Source: Desulfurella acetivorans A63 (GTDB taxonomy: Bacteria; Campylobacterota_A; Desulfurellia; Desulfurellales; Desulfurellaceae). From it: a stretch of DNA of 64,000 bases. The translations under genes were made by a program, and so were the position numbers. Shown here piece by piece: positions 35,706-44,986 of the stretch. The notes below the pieces were generated by a model that saw only the letters and a list, made by a program, of their open reading frames with translations, was not told the DNA's origin and did no database searches. Numbering within the stretch: the first letter of the stretch is position 1; each line of letters opens with the position of its first letter. The stretch spans positions 1,664,001 to 1,728,000 of the forward strand of contig CP007051.1 in NCBI GenBank assembly GCA_000517565.1, in the 5' to 3' direction.

Positions 35706-37106
35706 ATGACACAAGGTAAACAAAATTTGGAGAACATTTATGATTTTTTTTTGTTTGGGTTTTTTACGATTTTTATACAAAAAAGCCAAGATACAAAACC
35801 ATCAGACTTAAAGGATTTTTGTTATTTAGAATCATTATTCTGGCTTAATAGGTTTGATGATTATTTAGAAAAATTAAATTCAATAGACAAAGAAAATAGA
35901 AAACTTTTTATTTTATGTTTTAAACTATTTGCCTTAGACTATATTCCATCATTTTATAGTAAAAATTTTTTAAATAGTGAAAGCTATGATTACGAAATAG
36001 AATCAAAAAAACTCTTAAAAGATTTTTATGAAGTAATAGATTTTAGACTAGACCAAAAATTTACTTATTTGCCATTTGTAATGTTTGATATCTTTGTATA
36101 TGTGTTGCAAATCTCAAAAACATTATTTGAAAATCATAAACTTTCTTTTTCTGAGTATATAAATTTGAAACTAAATGTTATGCAAAAAATAAACCAGATA
36201 GAAACAGATTGCAATGATTTAACAAACAACAATCAGATATGGAGTGCCTTATTCTATAACAAAATTGCAGATGTATATTCATATTATGAGGATTTTTCAC
36301 ACAAAACCATTATGTATTATGAAAAATCGCTATCGGCTAAATTAAATATTTTTGCTTTAGTTGGTTTAGTAGATATTTTGTATGATAAAGATAAAAAAGA
36401 TGAAGCTTGGAAATATATATTAAACTTTGAAAAATCTTTAAACAAAAACTTATACTGTGATTTAGCTATAGAGAATATAGAAAAAACTGAATTTTATGAT
36501 TTTTTTGATTTAAAGTCTCGATTTTCTACTTATCAAAGCTTGCAAGATGAAATGAATAATTATATGAAAGCCATTGAATTGATTGAGGCAATGCCGCATC
36601 AAACAATAGTGGAAACTTATCCTATTTATAATCTCGGTTTATTGCTTTCAAAAAAAGAAAAAAAGTATTGTCTTGCAGAAAAAACATTTAAAAGGTCTCT
36701 GGAATTATTAGAAAAAGCTACAGGCATAGATATAAAACAATTAGATAATAAAAATTTTGTCTTTTTTTTAAACGATTTCCAAGATTACCTATATGAAATA
36801 TGCAATTGCCAAATTGAATTAAAAAAACAAGAAGATTATAAAAATACACTAACAAAGCTTGAGAACATTAAATACAAATTGGATTACGTTGAATATAGAA
36901 ACGAAAGAGCCTCCATAGACTACGACATAGCTTTGTTAGAAAGTAAAATAAATACCAAAAATAATAATTATGACAATTTAATTCAACGCATAGAAAAAAC
37001 TTTAAAAGAAAATGAAGATTTTTTGTCTGAAGAGCAAAAATCTGATTTAACAGCAAGGTTGGCTTATAGTTATTTTCAAACTGATAATATAAATACAATG
37101 AATTGA
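35706..37106 (+). CDS. Helical-repeat (TPR-like) protein, frameshifted at 3' end
   Basis: A 466-aa, very AT-rich, all-helical protein with aromatic/Lys-rich sequence. TPR-like helix pairs are visible around 280-345 (YPIYNLGLLLSKKEKKYCLA, AEKTFKRSLELLEKA) and near the C-terminus. It has no signal peptide. An AGAGGAAGG Shine-Dalgarno precedes ATG 35706. The frame closes at 37106, while the overlapping frame from 37103 continues with a further TPR-like helix and a membrane helix. The original product was therefore probably about 540 aa and membrane-anchored. I do not recognise a function. It lies at the island end near the tRNA gene. Confidence 0.6.
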   Translation: MTQGKQNLENIYDFFLFGFFTIFIQKSQDTKPSDLKDFCYLESLFWLNRFDDYLEKLNSIDKENRKLFILCFKLFALDYIPSFYSKNFLNSESYDYEIESKKLLKDFYEVIDFRLDQKFTYLPFVMFDIFVYVLQISKTLFENHKLSFSEYINLKLNVMQKINQIETDCNDLTNNNQIWSALFYNKIADVYSYYEDFSHKTIMYYEKSLSAKLNIFALVGLVDILYDKDKKDEAWKYILNFEKSLNKNLYCDLAIENIEKTEFYDFFDLKSRFSTYQSLQDEMNNYMKAIELIEAMPHQTIVETYPIYNLGLLLSKKEKKYCLAEKTFKRSLELLEKATGIDIKQLDNKNFVFFLNDFQDYLYEICNCQIELKKQEDYKNTLTKLENIKYKLDYVEYRNERASIDYDIALLESKINTKNNNYDNLIQRIEKTLKENEDFLSEEQKSDLTARLAYSYFQTDNINTMN

Positions 37107-37324
37107 TTAACGAGGCTATCGCTTTAAATCCGCAAAATGAAATTATTTTAAAAATAGCTACTCCAAATACACATAAATATTTTTTATCAAAAGACCATCT
37201 GAAAAATTTTTACGAGAGTTTTCTTTATGGAGCTCCTTTCTTGGTATTGTTTTTGTTATTTGTGTGCGTTGGTTTATATACGCATGCAAGCTTAGGCTAT
37301 AAAACACTTACTGAGTGTTTATAA
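37103..37324 (+). pseudogene. Out-of-frame 3' part of the TPR-like gene with TM helix
   Basis: A 73-codon frame that starts where the previous one ends. Read across the junction, codons for YNELINEAIALNPQNEII continue the TPR helix pattern of the upstream gene, then a helix FLYGAPFLVLFLLFVCVGLY forms a C-terminal membrane anchor. There is no Shine-Dalgarno or proper start, and no slippery heptamer, so a frameshift mutation between about 37085 and 37103 is likelier than programmed shifting. The gap 37325-37416 contains nothing I can identify. Confidence 0.6.
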
Positions 37325-37416
37325 GACTGGTATAAAAAAGTAGCGTAAATGGGGAATAAGGAAAATAAAAAAACTGCTTCACAAAAGAATAGAGGTTAGT
37401 AAGTCGACTCTTTGTA

Positions 37417-37491
37417 TGGAGCCAGCGAGAGGATTTGAACCTCCGGCCTACTGATTACGAATCAGTTGCTCTACCCCTGAGCTACGCTGGC
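37417..37491 (-). tRNA. tRNA-Thr (anticodon CGT)
   Basis: A 75-nt cloverleaf with encoded CCA: acceptor GCCAGCG/CGCTGGC, D arm GCTC/GAGC, anticodon stem ACTGA/TCAGT with loop TTCGTAA (anticodon CGT, codon ACG), and T arm with TTCAAAT. The 3' end faces the accessory region to the left, the typical arrangement for integration at a tRNA 3' end. Confidence 0.97.
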
Positions 37492-37502
37492 GCTTGAAAG
37501 CT

Positions 37503-37531
37503 TTTATAAAGCATAGTGTAAAAATTGTCAA
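37503..37531 (-). promoter_or_regulatory. Promoter of tRNA-Thr
   Basis: Minus strand: TTGACA (37531-37526), 17-nt spacer, TATAAA (37508-37503); transcription would start about 5 nt before the mature tRNA 5' end at 37491. Confidence 0.8.
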
Positions 37532-37592
37532 TACTTTCTTTTAAAAAGAAGCTTTGGATGTAAAGCACTAACCAAAAAGCCAGCAACAATAA

Positions 37593-37847
37593 TTAAGCAA
37601 GCGCTATGCCAGATAAGAATAATGGAGCAAAGGGTCTGATTCTAAAAAATTCGTCTTTGCCCAGCTTTCTAATTGAGTAAAATAAAACCAAAGGCACAGC
37701 AAAAAGCACTCTAAAAAATACAAAAATTGGACTTGGCAAATTACACCAGATTGAAAAAATTGGTATAGAACCCCATATAAATGTTGCAAGCAACATTTCA
37801 AAAATGCCTTTTTGACTATTTGATTTTACAAATGGATCATTTTTCAT
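37593..37847 (-). pseudogene. Truncated EamA/DMT-family transporter
   Basis: 84 codons equal to the N-terminus of a ten-helix EamA drug/metabolite transporter (normally about 290 aa): a first helix with LLATFIWGSIPIF, then PSPIFVFFRVLFAVPLVLF and the start of the third helix. The frame ends at TAA 37593-37595 after GIALA. Codons beyond the stop, in frame, still encode hydrophobic residues (LLLLAFWLVL) before the tRNA promoter begins. Most of the gene is missing, so it is a decayed remnant at the island edge. Confidence 0.75.
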
Positions 37848-37890
37848 TTTCTAAATTTAGCCTATCTTTTTTAAAAATGCAAGTATACGA

Positions 37891-38772
37891 TTAACCAATT
37901 AACTCTATCATATCTTTTGGAAGTTTTGAATAAAATTTTAAAAACTTATTTGAATTAGGATGGAAAAATCCCAGGTAAAATGCATGAAGCGCCTGTCTTT
38001 GTATAAGTTTAGATGATTTTGAGTAAACACTATCACCAACAAGCGGATGATTTAAATACTGCATATGCACACGTATCTGGTGAGTTCTTCCAGTTTCTAA
38101 TTCGAAGCGTACAATATCCATATCTTTTAGGCGCATAATTACTTTGTAGTGCGTAACTGCAAGTTTTCCCTGTACAACTGCAAACTGTTTGCGTTTTATG
38201 GGGTGGCGACCAATTTGTGTTTTAATTGTTCCAAAACTATCTTTTATGTGACCCTCGCATATGCCTATGTAATAGCGTTTTGATATATGCAGAGCAAATT
38301 GATTTGCAAGTTTAAAATGCGTGTTGTTGTCTTTTGCCAAAACTATAACACCACTTGTATCTTTGTCTATGCGGTGAACAACACCAGGTCTTAGTGGAGC
38401 ACCAATATCTGATAATTTTATTCCTCTAAAAAGTAAAGCGCCCACCACGCTTTTATGTTCGCTTCCAGCACCAGGGTGTACAACAACACCCGCAGGTTTA
38501 TCTACAACAACTAAAAAATCATCTTCATATAATATTTTAATATCACAATCTGCAATTTTGAGATTTGGTTTTTCAAACTCAATTGGCTCAAAAGAAATTT
38601 TTTCTTCGCCTTTAAGCTTATAATTTTTGCTTACAACCTTGCCATTTACGCATACTTTACCTTTTTCAATCCATTTTTGTATTTGATTTCTTGGTATATC
38701 CAAAATTTCTGCCAGATATGAATCAATGCGCTTTTGAGTGTCTGTGTTAATAATTTGTTGCGTTTGTGGCAT
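37891..38772 (-). CDS. rluD: RluD-family 23S rRNA pseudouridine synthase
   Basis: A 293-aa protein with an N-terminal S4 RNA-binding domain (about 12-75) and an RsuA/RluABCD catalytic domain. The catalytic aspartate is in HRIDKDTSG, and the later ETGRTHQIRVH motif is intact. The family isomerises uridines in helix 69 or other sites of 23S rRNA; the exact target is not readable. Its first 26 nt overlap the 3' end of the pbp1A gene, suggesting coupling. Confidence 0.92.
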   Translation of the reverse strand: MPQTQQIINTDTQKRIDSYLAEILDIPRNQIQKWIEKGKVCVNGKVVSKNYKLKGEEKISFEPIEFEKPNLKIADCDIKILYEDDFLVVVDKPAGVVVHPGAGSEHKSVVGALLFRGIKLSDIGAPLRPGVVHRIDKDTSGVIVLAKDNNTHFKLANQFALHISKRYYIGICEGHIKDSFGTIKTQIGRHPIKRKQFAVVQGKLAVTHYKVIMRLKDMDIVRFELETGRTHQIRVHMQYLNHPLVGDSVYSKSSKLIQRQALHAFYLGFFHPNSNKFLKFYSKLPKDMIELIG

Positions 38773-40681
38773 TTGTTATAGTTTCATTAGTAGAGTTTGT
38801 GGCATTTGTAACATTCTGATTTAAATATAGCGCTTGAGCCCATGCAGGTAAATTAGAAGGTGGCTTCCAGTTTTCCACAGGTTTTCCAGCCAATGCATTT
38901 TGCATATAATTTAACCATATAGGCAAAGCCATTGTTGCACCAACTGCTGTTGGTCCGCACGAGCGGTTATCATCATAACCTACCCAAACACCTGTTACTA
39001 GTTGTGGCGTAAAACCAATAAACCAGTTATCCCGAGATTCATTTGTTGTACCAGTTTTACCTGCGGCTGGCCTTCCAAGTGCTTGTGCAGCTACACCTGT
39101 ACCTTCTTTTATTACATCTTGCATCATTTTTACAAGCACATAACCAACATCTTGAGGAAATACATTTTTTAATTCAGGTTTGTCTTCGTAAATTACATTT
39201 CCATTTTTATCAACAATTTTTGTTATGAATATTAATTTTGGCAAATACCCCATATTATCAAATGCGCAGTATGCTCTTGTTAGTTGTGCCAATGTTGTAG
39301 AAAATGACCCCAAAGCAATAGTTAAGTTATCTGGTATATGTTCTGTTATACCTAGTTTTCTCGCATTGGCAATAACATTTTCAACGCCAACTTTTGATAG
39401 CAAATTTATAGTAGCTACATTGACAGAATGTGCTAAAGCATATTGTAGTGTAACCTGACCATGAAATGTATGTGAATAATTTTCTGGTCTCCAAATTTTG
39501 TTACCGGTTTTAAACTCTATAGGCTCATCAGCAATAGTATCTGTGGGCTTCCAACCTTGTTCAAGTGCAGTTAGATAAACTATAGGCTTAAAAGCACTCC
39601 CAGGTTGTCTTTTTGCTTGAATTGCTCTATTATACTGGCTAATCTGGTAATCAAACCCACCCACTAAAGCCTTTACATAACCGTTTCTTGGGTCAATTGA
39701 AATTAAAGCAGACTCAAGACCATTGTATTTACCACCAGATAACCTCAAGATACCGCTTCTTACTGCATTATAGGCGTCACGCTGCATATTCATATCAATA
39801 GTTGTATAAACTTTCAAACCACCTTTGTTTACAACATCTTCCCCGTATTTATTTATTAGCCAAAGCCTTACATACTCAATAAAATACGCAGCTTTTGGAT
39901 TGTAGCCATAGCGTGTCATCTCGCTTTGGTGGGCCAAAACAATTTTTGAGTTCACCGCCTCTAAATATTGCTGTTTTGTTATAAAATGGTTTTCAAGCAT
40001 GTTATTTAAAACATAAATAGTGCGCTTTGCAGCTAATTCTGGATGGTAATACGGATTGTAGGCATTTGGAGCCTGAACAAGTCCAGCAAGCATGGCTGAT
40101 TCTGCAATAGTTAAATCACTTGCGTGCTTATCAAAATAAATTTCACTTGCAGATTCTATACCGTATGCGCCATTTCCAAAATATACAGTATTAAGATATA
40201 AAGTTAGAATCTCATTTTTTGTTAAATGATTAGCAATTTTATAAGCTAATACTGCTTCTTTCAACTTCCTGTATATGGTTTTTGATGGTGTGAGGTAAAG
40301 ATTTTTAACAAGCTGTTGGGTAATGGTGCTTCCACCTTGTACAATACGCCCATGCATAATATCTTCAAATAAAGCCCTACCGATAGCCCTAAAACTAATT
40401 GGCCCATGTTCGTAAAATCTAGCATCTTCTGCTGCAAGTATAGCTTTTTTCATATTATTGGAAATTTGATCAAAACTCACAACTTGCCTGCGCTGGCCAC
40501 CAAAAATAGCTATTTTTTTACCTGAAGAGTCATAAACGGTAGTGGGTACAGGAAAAAAACTACCGCTCATAAGCGTTTGAAAGTCTTTATTTGTATCAAT
40601 GTATAATGAAACTACAAAAGAAGTAAAAGCTATAAAAACTAGAAAGAAAATCAAAAAAACAATTAGTAATACTTTTTTCAT
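38747..40681 (-). CDS. Class A penicillin-binding protein (PBP1A)
   Basis: A 644-aa bifunctional peptidoglycan synthase. After one N-terminal membrane helix comes the GT51 glycosyltransferase (AILAAEDARFYEHG, GGSTITQQLVKN) and then the transpeptidase with SxxK GSAFKP, SVN and AGKTGTTNESRDNWF. Both active sites are complete. The last about 20 residues are an unusual Asn/Thr tail made of repeated N-x-T/S triplets (NVT, NAT, NST, NET, NAT, NAT). The stop overlaps rluD. It is preceded by the TPR gene with a 4-nt overlap. Confidence 0.95.
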   Translation of the reverse strand: MKKVLLIVFLIFFLVFIAFTSFVVSLYIDTNKDFQTLMSGSFFPVPTTVYDSSGKKIAIFGGQRRQVVSFDQISNNMKKAILAAEDARFYEHGPISFRAIGRALFEDIMHGRIVQGGSTITQQLVKNLYLTPSKTIYRKLKEAVLAYKIANHLTKNEILTLYLNTVYFGNGAYGIESASEIYFDKHASDLTIAESAMLAGLVQAPNAYNPYYHPELAAKRTIYVLNNMLENHFITKQQYLEAVNSKIVLAHQSEMTRYGYNPKAAYFIEYVRLWLINKYGEDVVNKGGLKVYTTIDMNMQRDAYNAVRSGILRLSGGKYNGLESALISIDPRNGYVKALVGGFDYQISQYNRAIQAKRQPGSAFKPIVYLTALEQGWKPTDTIADEPIEFKTGNKIWRPENYSHTFHGQVTLQYALAHSVNVATINLLSKVGVENVIANARKLGITEHIPDNLTIALGSFSTTLAQLTRAYCAFDNMGYLPKLIFITKIVDKNGNVIYEDKPELKNVFPQDVGYVLVKMMQDVIKEGTGVAAQALGRPAAGKTGTTNESRDNWFIGFTPQLVTGVWVGYDDNRSCGPTAVGATMALPIWLNYMQNALAGKPVENWKPPSNLPAWAQALYLNQNVTNATNSTNETITNATNATNY

Positions 40682-42774
40682 TTTTTAACCTCTATATCAA
40701 AAGATAACAAACCTTTATTAGAATTGACTTTTTTTGTTAAATCTTGCATGCCATTAAGATTTTTATTCATAATCTGAATAATAAGTTTTGCAAACAAAGG
40801 ATTTATATTGCTATCTTTGGTATTTTTATTTAGTAGTATTGATTTTGTCAAATAATCATCTGCCTGTGTTTTATAGCCAAGCAATAAATAACACAATGCC
40901 ATTTTATAGTAATCTTGTGCATTATAATCGTTAATATTTGTAAAAGTTCTGATTGCTTTTTCTGGTTTATTTTCAATTAAGTATAAATCAGCCATAATTC
41001 TATTCAAATCAGGGTTAAAGTTTCTTAATGCTTCAAGGATATCTACCATATCAAAATTTTTCATATTTAAATGTAATTTATCATTTAAATATTTTTTTTC
41101 AAGTTTTAAATAATCAAATCTTCCATCCGATATTGCTTTTAACAAAACAAAATCTTCTACACTGATATTTTTTGGTTCTTTAAGCTTATTAACCAAACTT
41201 AAAGCATAATCATTGCATACAAGTACGCTTTTTGGTTTGCTACCAAGACTTGATTGCTTTGTAAAAAATTGGTTTAAGTAATTTTTTGCTGTTTGCGTAG
41301 AGCCCTGAGTAAAATCTATCAAAGCCATATTAAAATATGGCAGAGGAAAATTTGGGTATCTATTTATTAACACACTAAATATTTGTTTTGCTTTATCAAA
41401 ATTATAGTTTTTTTCGTACATTAAAGCTAGATTATAATACAATATGGGATTTGAGGGGTTAATTTGGTAAGCCTTTTGATAATAATTTAAAGCCTGTCTA
41501 AGATTATTTTCTTTAAAATATGCATAAGCTTTGTTGGCCTGGTTTAGACTGTAACTTTCACTTATGGCGCTCATATAAGATTCTTTTGCCTGGCTCATCA
41601 AACCAAAACTTAAATAGATATTACCAAGGTCAATATTTGAAGCAAGATTAGCGCTATAGTGGATAGGATCAATTGATTGCATAATAATCAGTGACTGTAA
41701 AGCACAAATAATCCTGCAATCTTTATAATTAATTTGTTTTAACAATTCTTGTTTATCTAAAGTTGGCACAATTGAAAAATCATTTACTACATCTTGTGTG
41801 TTTATATTAGATATGAGGTTGTATGCAGTTTGCATATTGTTACTTTTTAAAGCAAGTAAATATGCAAAATAAGCTAGCTTAGGGTCTAGTTTTTTATTTA
41901 AACTTTCTATTGCATAATTAAGTGCGTTTTCTAAATTGTTTTGTGCAAATTGTAAAAAAGCCATATTATGCTCAGCTACACTAGAATTACCAACTTTTGA
42001 AAAATACTCTATAGCTTTTGGATAGTTGTTTTCCTTTGCATAAATATAGCCTAACATTTCATATAAGAGTTTGTCCTTATGACCTTTTCTTAACATTTGA
42101 TTAATTTTGTCCAACACATTTTTACTTTCTGTATCTTTTTGTGTTAAAAAATCATAGTAAACATCCATTATATCGACTTCGTGACTTTTCACATTGGCAT
42201 TTTGAAGTTCTTTTAGCAAATTTTTAGCTTCATTTAAATGTTTGTTTTGCATGTAATAGCTAAAAAGGTACATGTATGAGTCAATATACTCATTTGGGTT
42301 TGAAAAAGTGGAATGAAGGTAATCGTTGGCTTTTTTAATATATTCGTATGCCATTTGTTGGTTGTTTTGCATTTGATAGATTTTTGCAATGTTTATATAT
42401 GCTAAAAATAGATAGTTTTTGGATTTTTTAAATTCTTCTATTGCTTGTTTTAAGTTACCTTTATTTTCAAGATTAAGTCCTTCAATAAAATGCAAATCTA
42501 AATTTTCTTTTGTTTTTACAACTTTTTGAGGTTGAGGTTTTGTGATTTTTTTTGGTACAGGACTTTTAGAAAAAAAAACAAATATAGCGGCAGCTATAAG
42601 AAAAACTATGCCAGTGCCCAAAAAAAGCCATACAGGTCTCTTTTTGGGCACCAAAAGGGGGTTTTTTTCTTCTTCTTCAGGAACTTCCTGTTGCTTTTGT
42701 TGTAGTTGAGTTTCTTCTTTGGAATTTGGCTCTTCTTCTATAACTATTATCTTGTCTTTATCATCAGCCATCAA
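40678..42774 (-). CDS. Membrane-anchored TPR protein
   Basis: A 698-aa protein with an acidic, Glu/Gln-rich cytoplasmic N-terminus (about 1-48), one membrane helix (about 49-70, WLFLGTGIVFLIAAAIFVFF) and a long periplasmic region with at least eight tetratricopeptide-like helix pairs, such as NYYQKAYQINPSNPILYYNL and NPILYYNLALMYEKNYNF. It probably scaffolds a periplasmic protein complex. Its stop overlaps the pbp1A start by 4 nt, which hints at a link to cell-wall synthesis. No enzymatic domain is visible. Confidence 0.8.
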   Translation of the reverse strand: MMADDKDKIIVIEEEPNSKEETQLQQKQQEVPEEEEKNPLLVPKKRPVWLFLGTGIVFLIAAAIFVFFSKSPVPKKITKPQPQKVVKTKENLDLHFIEGLNLENKGNLKQAIEEFKKSKNYLFLAYINIAKIYQMQNNQQMAYEYIKKANDYLHSTFSNPNEYIDSYMYLFSYYMQNKHLNEAKNLLKELQNANVKSHEVDIMDVYYDFLTQKDTESKNVLDKINQMLRKGHKDKLLYEMLGYIYAKENNYPKAIEYFSKVGNSSVAEHNMAFLQFAQNNLENALNYAIESLNKKLDPKLAYFAYLLALKSNNMQTAYNLISNINTQDVVNDFSIVPTLDKQELLKQINYKDCRIICALQSLIIMQSIDPIHYSANLASNIDLGNIYLSFGLMSQAKESYMSAISESYSLNQANKAYAYFKENNLRQALNYYQKAYQINPSNPILYYNLALMYEKNYNFDKAKQIFSVLINRYPNFPLPYFNMALIDFTQGSTQTAKNYLNQFFTKQSSLGSKPKSVLVCNDYALSLVNKLKEPKNISVEDFVLLKAISDGRFDYLKLEKKYLNDKLHLNMKNFDMVDILEALRNFNPDLNRIMADLYLIENKPEKAIRTFTNINDYNAQDYYKMALCYLLLGYKTQADDYLTKSILLNKNTKDSNINPLFAKLIIQIMNKNLNGMQDLTKKVNSNKGLLSFDIEVKK

Positions 42775-42778
42775 AAGC

Positions 42779-43978
42779 TTATTTTAGCTTGGAAACAAAC
42801 TCTTTTATAGCCTCTATACCTTCCTGGATTACCTGCATACTTGTAGCAAAAGACAATCTTACATAATCATCATCACCAAATCCAATACCGGGAACAACAG
42901 CTACTTTTGCTTCATCCAGAAGAACACTGGCAAAATCCATAGAGTTATTTATTGTTTTTCCATTAATGCTTTTACCATACAAACCACTTATATTTGGAAA
43001 TACATAAAATGCACCTTTTGGGTTAAAACATGTAATGCCATTTATGGAATTCAGTGCATTTACAATATAGTTTCTTCTTTTTTCAAATTCTTTTCTCATA
43101 ACCTCAACGCTATCTTGAGGACCAGTAAGTGCTTCTAGTGCAGCTATCTGGGCAATAGAAGTAGGATTTGATGTACTTTGACTTTGTAGTTTCGTCATAT
43201 TTTCTGTAAGTTCTTTATCTCCGCAAGAGTATCCAATGCGCCATCCTGTCATAGAGTATGTTTTGCTTACACCGTTTATTACAATTGTTTTGTCTCTTAT
43301 TTCTTTTGAAAGGCTCGCAATGCTTACAGGCTTGTAGCCATCGTATACAATAGACTCATACATTTCATCTGATATAACCCAAAAATCATTCTTAAGCGCA
43401 AGCTCTGCCAAAAATTCCAAATCCTTTTTTTCAAAAACTCCACCTGTTGGATTTGAAGGATTGTTTAATATAATAGCTTTGGTTTTTGGTGTTATAGCTT
43501 TTAAGAGTTGCTCTTGAGTGGGTACAAAACCTGTTTTATCAGTAGTTTTTATTACAACAGGCACCGCATTTGCATACTTTACTATTGCTTCGTATGTTAC
43601 CCAATACGGACTTAGTATTATTACTTCGTCGCCTTCTTCAAACAATACCTGAGACAGGTTAAATAAATTTTGTTTTCCTCCAGCAGATACGCAGATTTCG
43701 TTTCTTTTATATTCCACACCGTTAACTTTCTTTTCTTTTTCAATAATAGCATCTTTTAGTTCATTTATTCCACCTGCTGCGGTATATTTTGTAAAACCAT
43801 CTCTGATAGCTTTGATAGCTGCTTCTTTGATATTATCTGGTGTATCAAAGTCAGGTTCACCTGCGCCAAACGACAAAATTTTAATCCCAGAAGCATTCAT
43901 TTCTTTGGCTTTGGCTGTAATAGCAATTGTAATGGATTCCTCAATCCTTCCGATGCGCTCAGCAAGTTTTTTCTTCAT
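42779..43978 (-). CDS. aspC: Class I/II PLP aminotransferase (aspartate aminotransferase type)
   Basis: A 399-aa fold-type I aminotransferase. The PLP lysine is in VSKTYSMTGWRIGY, the PLP-binding Asp/Tyr region is ISDEMYESIVYDG, and the carboxylate-binding Arg lies in YVRLSFA. NNPSNPTGG is also typical. The sequence resembles the Ib aspartate/prephenate aminotransferases of thermophiles. It overlaps coaD by 4 nt. Substrate range (aspartate, prephenate or aromatic) is not resolved. Confidence 0.92.
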   Translation of the reverse strand: MKKKLAERIGRIEESITIAITAKAKEMNASGIKILSFGAGEPDFDTPDNIKEAAIKAIRDGFTKYTAAGGINELKDAIIEKEKKVNGVEYKRNEICVSAGGKQNLFNLSQVLFEEGDEVIILSPYWVTYEAIVKYANAVPVVIKTTDKTGFVPTQEQLLKAITPKTKAIILNNPSNPTGGVFEKKDLEFLAELALKNDFWVISDEMYESIVYDGYKPVSIASLSKEIRDKTIVINGVSKTYSMTGWRIGYSCGDKELTENMTKLQSQSTSNPTSIAQIAALEALTGPQDSVEVMRKEFEKRRNYIVNALNSINGITCFNPKGAFYVFPNISGLYGKSINGKTINNSMDFASVLLDEAKVAVVPGIGFGDDDYVRLSFATSMQVIQEGIEAIKEFVSKLK

Positions 43979-44478
43979 CTTTCCCCCTTAAATTTTTTTT
44001 TCATATGTTCAATAACTATTGGTGACACAAATGCACTTACATCTCCACCATTTACAAAAACATCCTTTACTATAGTTGAGCTTAAAAAGGAATACTTGAT
44101 GTAAGGCATAAAATAAATTATCTCAATTTCTGGTGCAAGAGAACGGTTCATAAAAGCCATTTCCATTTCGTACTCAAAATCGGAAACAGCTCTAAGACCT
44201 CTAACTATGACTTGAGCCCCTTTAGATTTAGCAAAATCAACAAGCAAACCATCCACTTTTTCAACACTTATAGAAGCTACATTTAATGATTCAATGACCT
44301 GTTTTGTTAATTCAAATCTTTCTTCAAAATCAAAAAAAGATTTTTTAGCAGTATTTTTTGCAACGCCAACTATTACTTTATGAAAAATTTTAGATGCTCT
44401 CTTAATAATATCTATGTGACCATTTGTTATAGGATCAAAACTACCAGGCACAATTGCTACAACACAACACTTATCCAT
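43975..44478 (-). CDS. coaD: Phosphopantetheine adenylyltransferase
   Basis: A 167-aa nucleotidyltransferase for the fourth step of coenzyme A synthesis. The nucleotide-binding GSFDPITNGHIDI contains the TxGH motif, and the C-terminal SSTIVKD with the preceding VRGLRAVSDFEYE are family signatures. It begins 1 nt after rsmD; coaD and rsmD are neighbours in many bacteria. Confidence 0.97.
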   Translation of the reverse strand: MDKCCVVAIVPGSFDPITNGHIDIIKRASKIFHKVIVGVAKNTAKKSFFDFEERFELTKQVIESLNVASISVEKVDGLLVDFAKSKGAQVIVRGLRAVSDFEYEMEMAFMNRSLAPEIEIIYFMPYIKYSFLSSTIVKDVFVNGGDVSAFVSPIVIEHMKKKFKGER

Positions 44479-44479
44479 A

Positions 44480-44986
44480 TTACCTCAAATAATTCAATAT
44501 ACTATTGCCAAATTTTTTTATTTTAAAAACACGCTCATTTTCTACCACTTTGTTACTTTCTACGCAAACTATAGCATCTTTTTTTAGCTTTTTCAATAAA
44601 AAAACCACCAGATCATCTATTTTTAATGAATATGGAGCATCCATATAAACAATATCAGCATTTTCAACAACATTTAGATTCAAAAAATTAAACACATCCA
44701 TTTGATAAATTTCAAACTTATCATTGCTTATATTTAAATTTTGCAAGTTCTTTTTTATAAAAGTATCATCTTTATCAACAAAAAAAACTTTCTTTGCGCC
44801 TCTTGAAACCGCTTCTATTCCAATAAAACCATTACCAGCAAACAAATCGACAAAAACTGCACCATTTATAATAGGACAAATAGTGTCAAAAAAAGACTTT
44901 TTTACTATCTGTTTGGTAGGTCTTATTTGTTTTGTTTTTTTAAATTCTAATGGCCTGTTTTTGTAAATGCCAGCTATCACTCTCAT
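44480..44986 (-). CDS. rsmD: 16S rRNA (guanine966-N2)-methyltransferase RsmD
   Basis: A 168-aa SAM-dependent methyltransferase with the SAM loop VFVDLFAGNGFIGIEAVSRGA. It starts at ATG 44986, where an AGGG Shine-Dalgarno fits and MRVIAGIYKNRPL matches the family N-terminus. The catalytic motif IV, usually (D/N)PP(Y/F), reads MDAPYS, with Ala replacing the first proline. It overlaps the end of the U32 gene by about 46 nt. It is adjacent to coaD, as in other genomes. Confidence 0.88.
   Translation of the reverse strand: MRVIAGIYKNRPLEFKKTKQIRPTKQIVKKSFFDTICPIINGAVFVDLFAGNGFIGIEAVSRGAKKVFFVDKDDTFIKKNLQNLNISNDKFEIYQMDVFNFLNLNVVENADIVYMDAPYSLKIDDLVVFLLKKLKKDAIVCVESNKVVENERVFKIKKFGNSILNYLR

Noticed and set aside
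37085-37106. Programmed ribosomal frameshift in the TPR-like gene
   Set aside because: No slippery heptamer and no downstream stem-loop are visible near the junction; mutation is simpler.
37417-37440. Direct repeat of the tRNA-Thr 3' end as an attL/attR pair
   Set aside because: I could not find a second copy of the tRNA 3' sequence anywhere to the left in the window.
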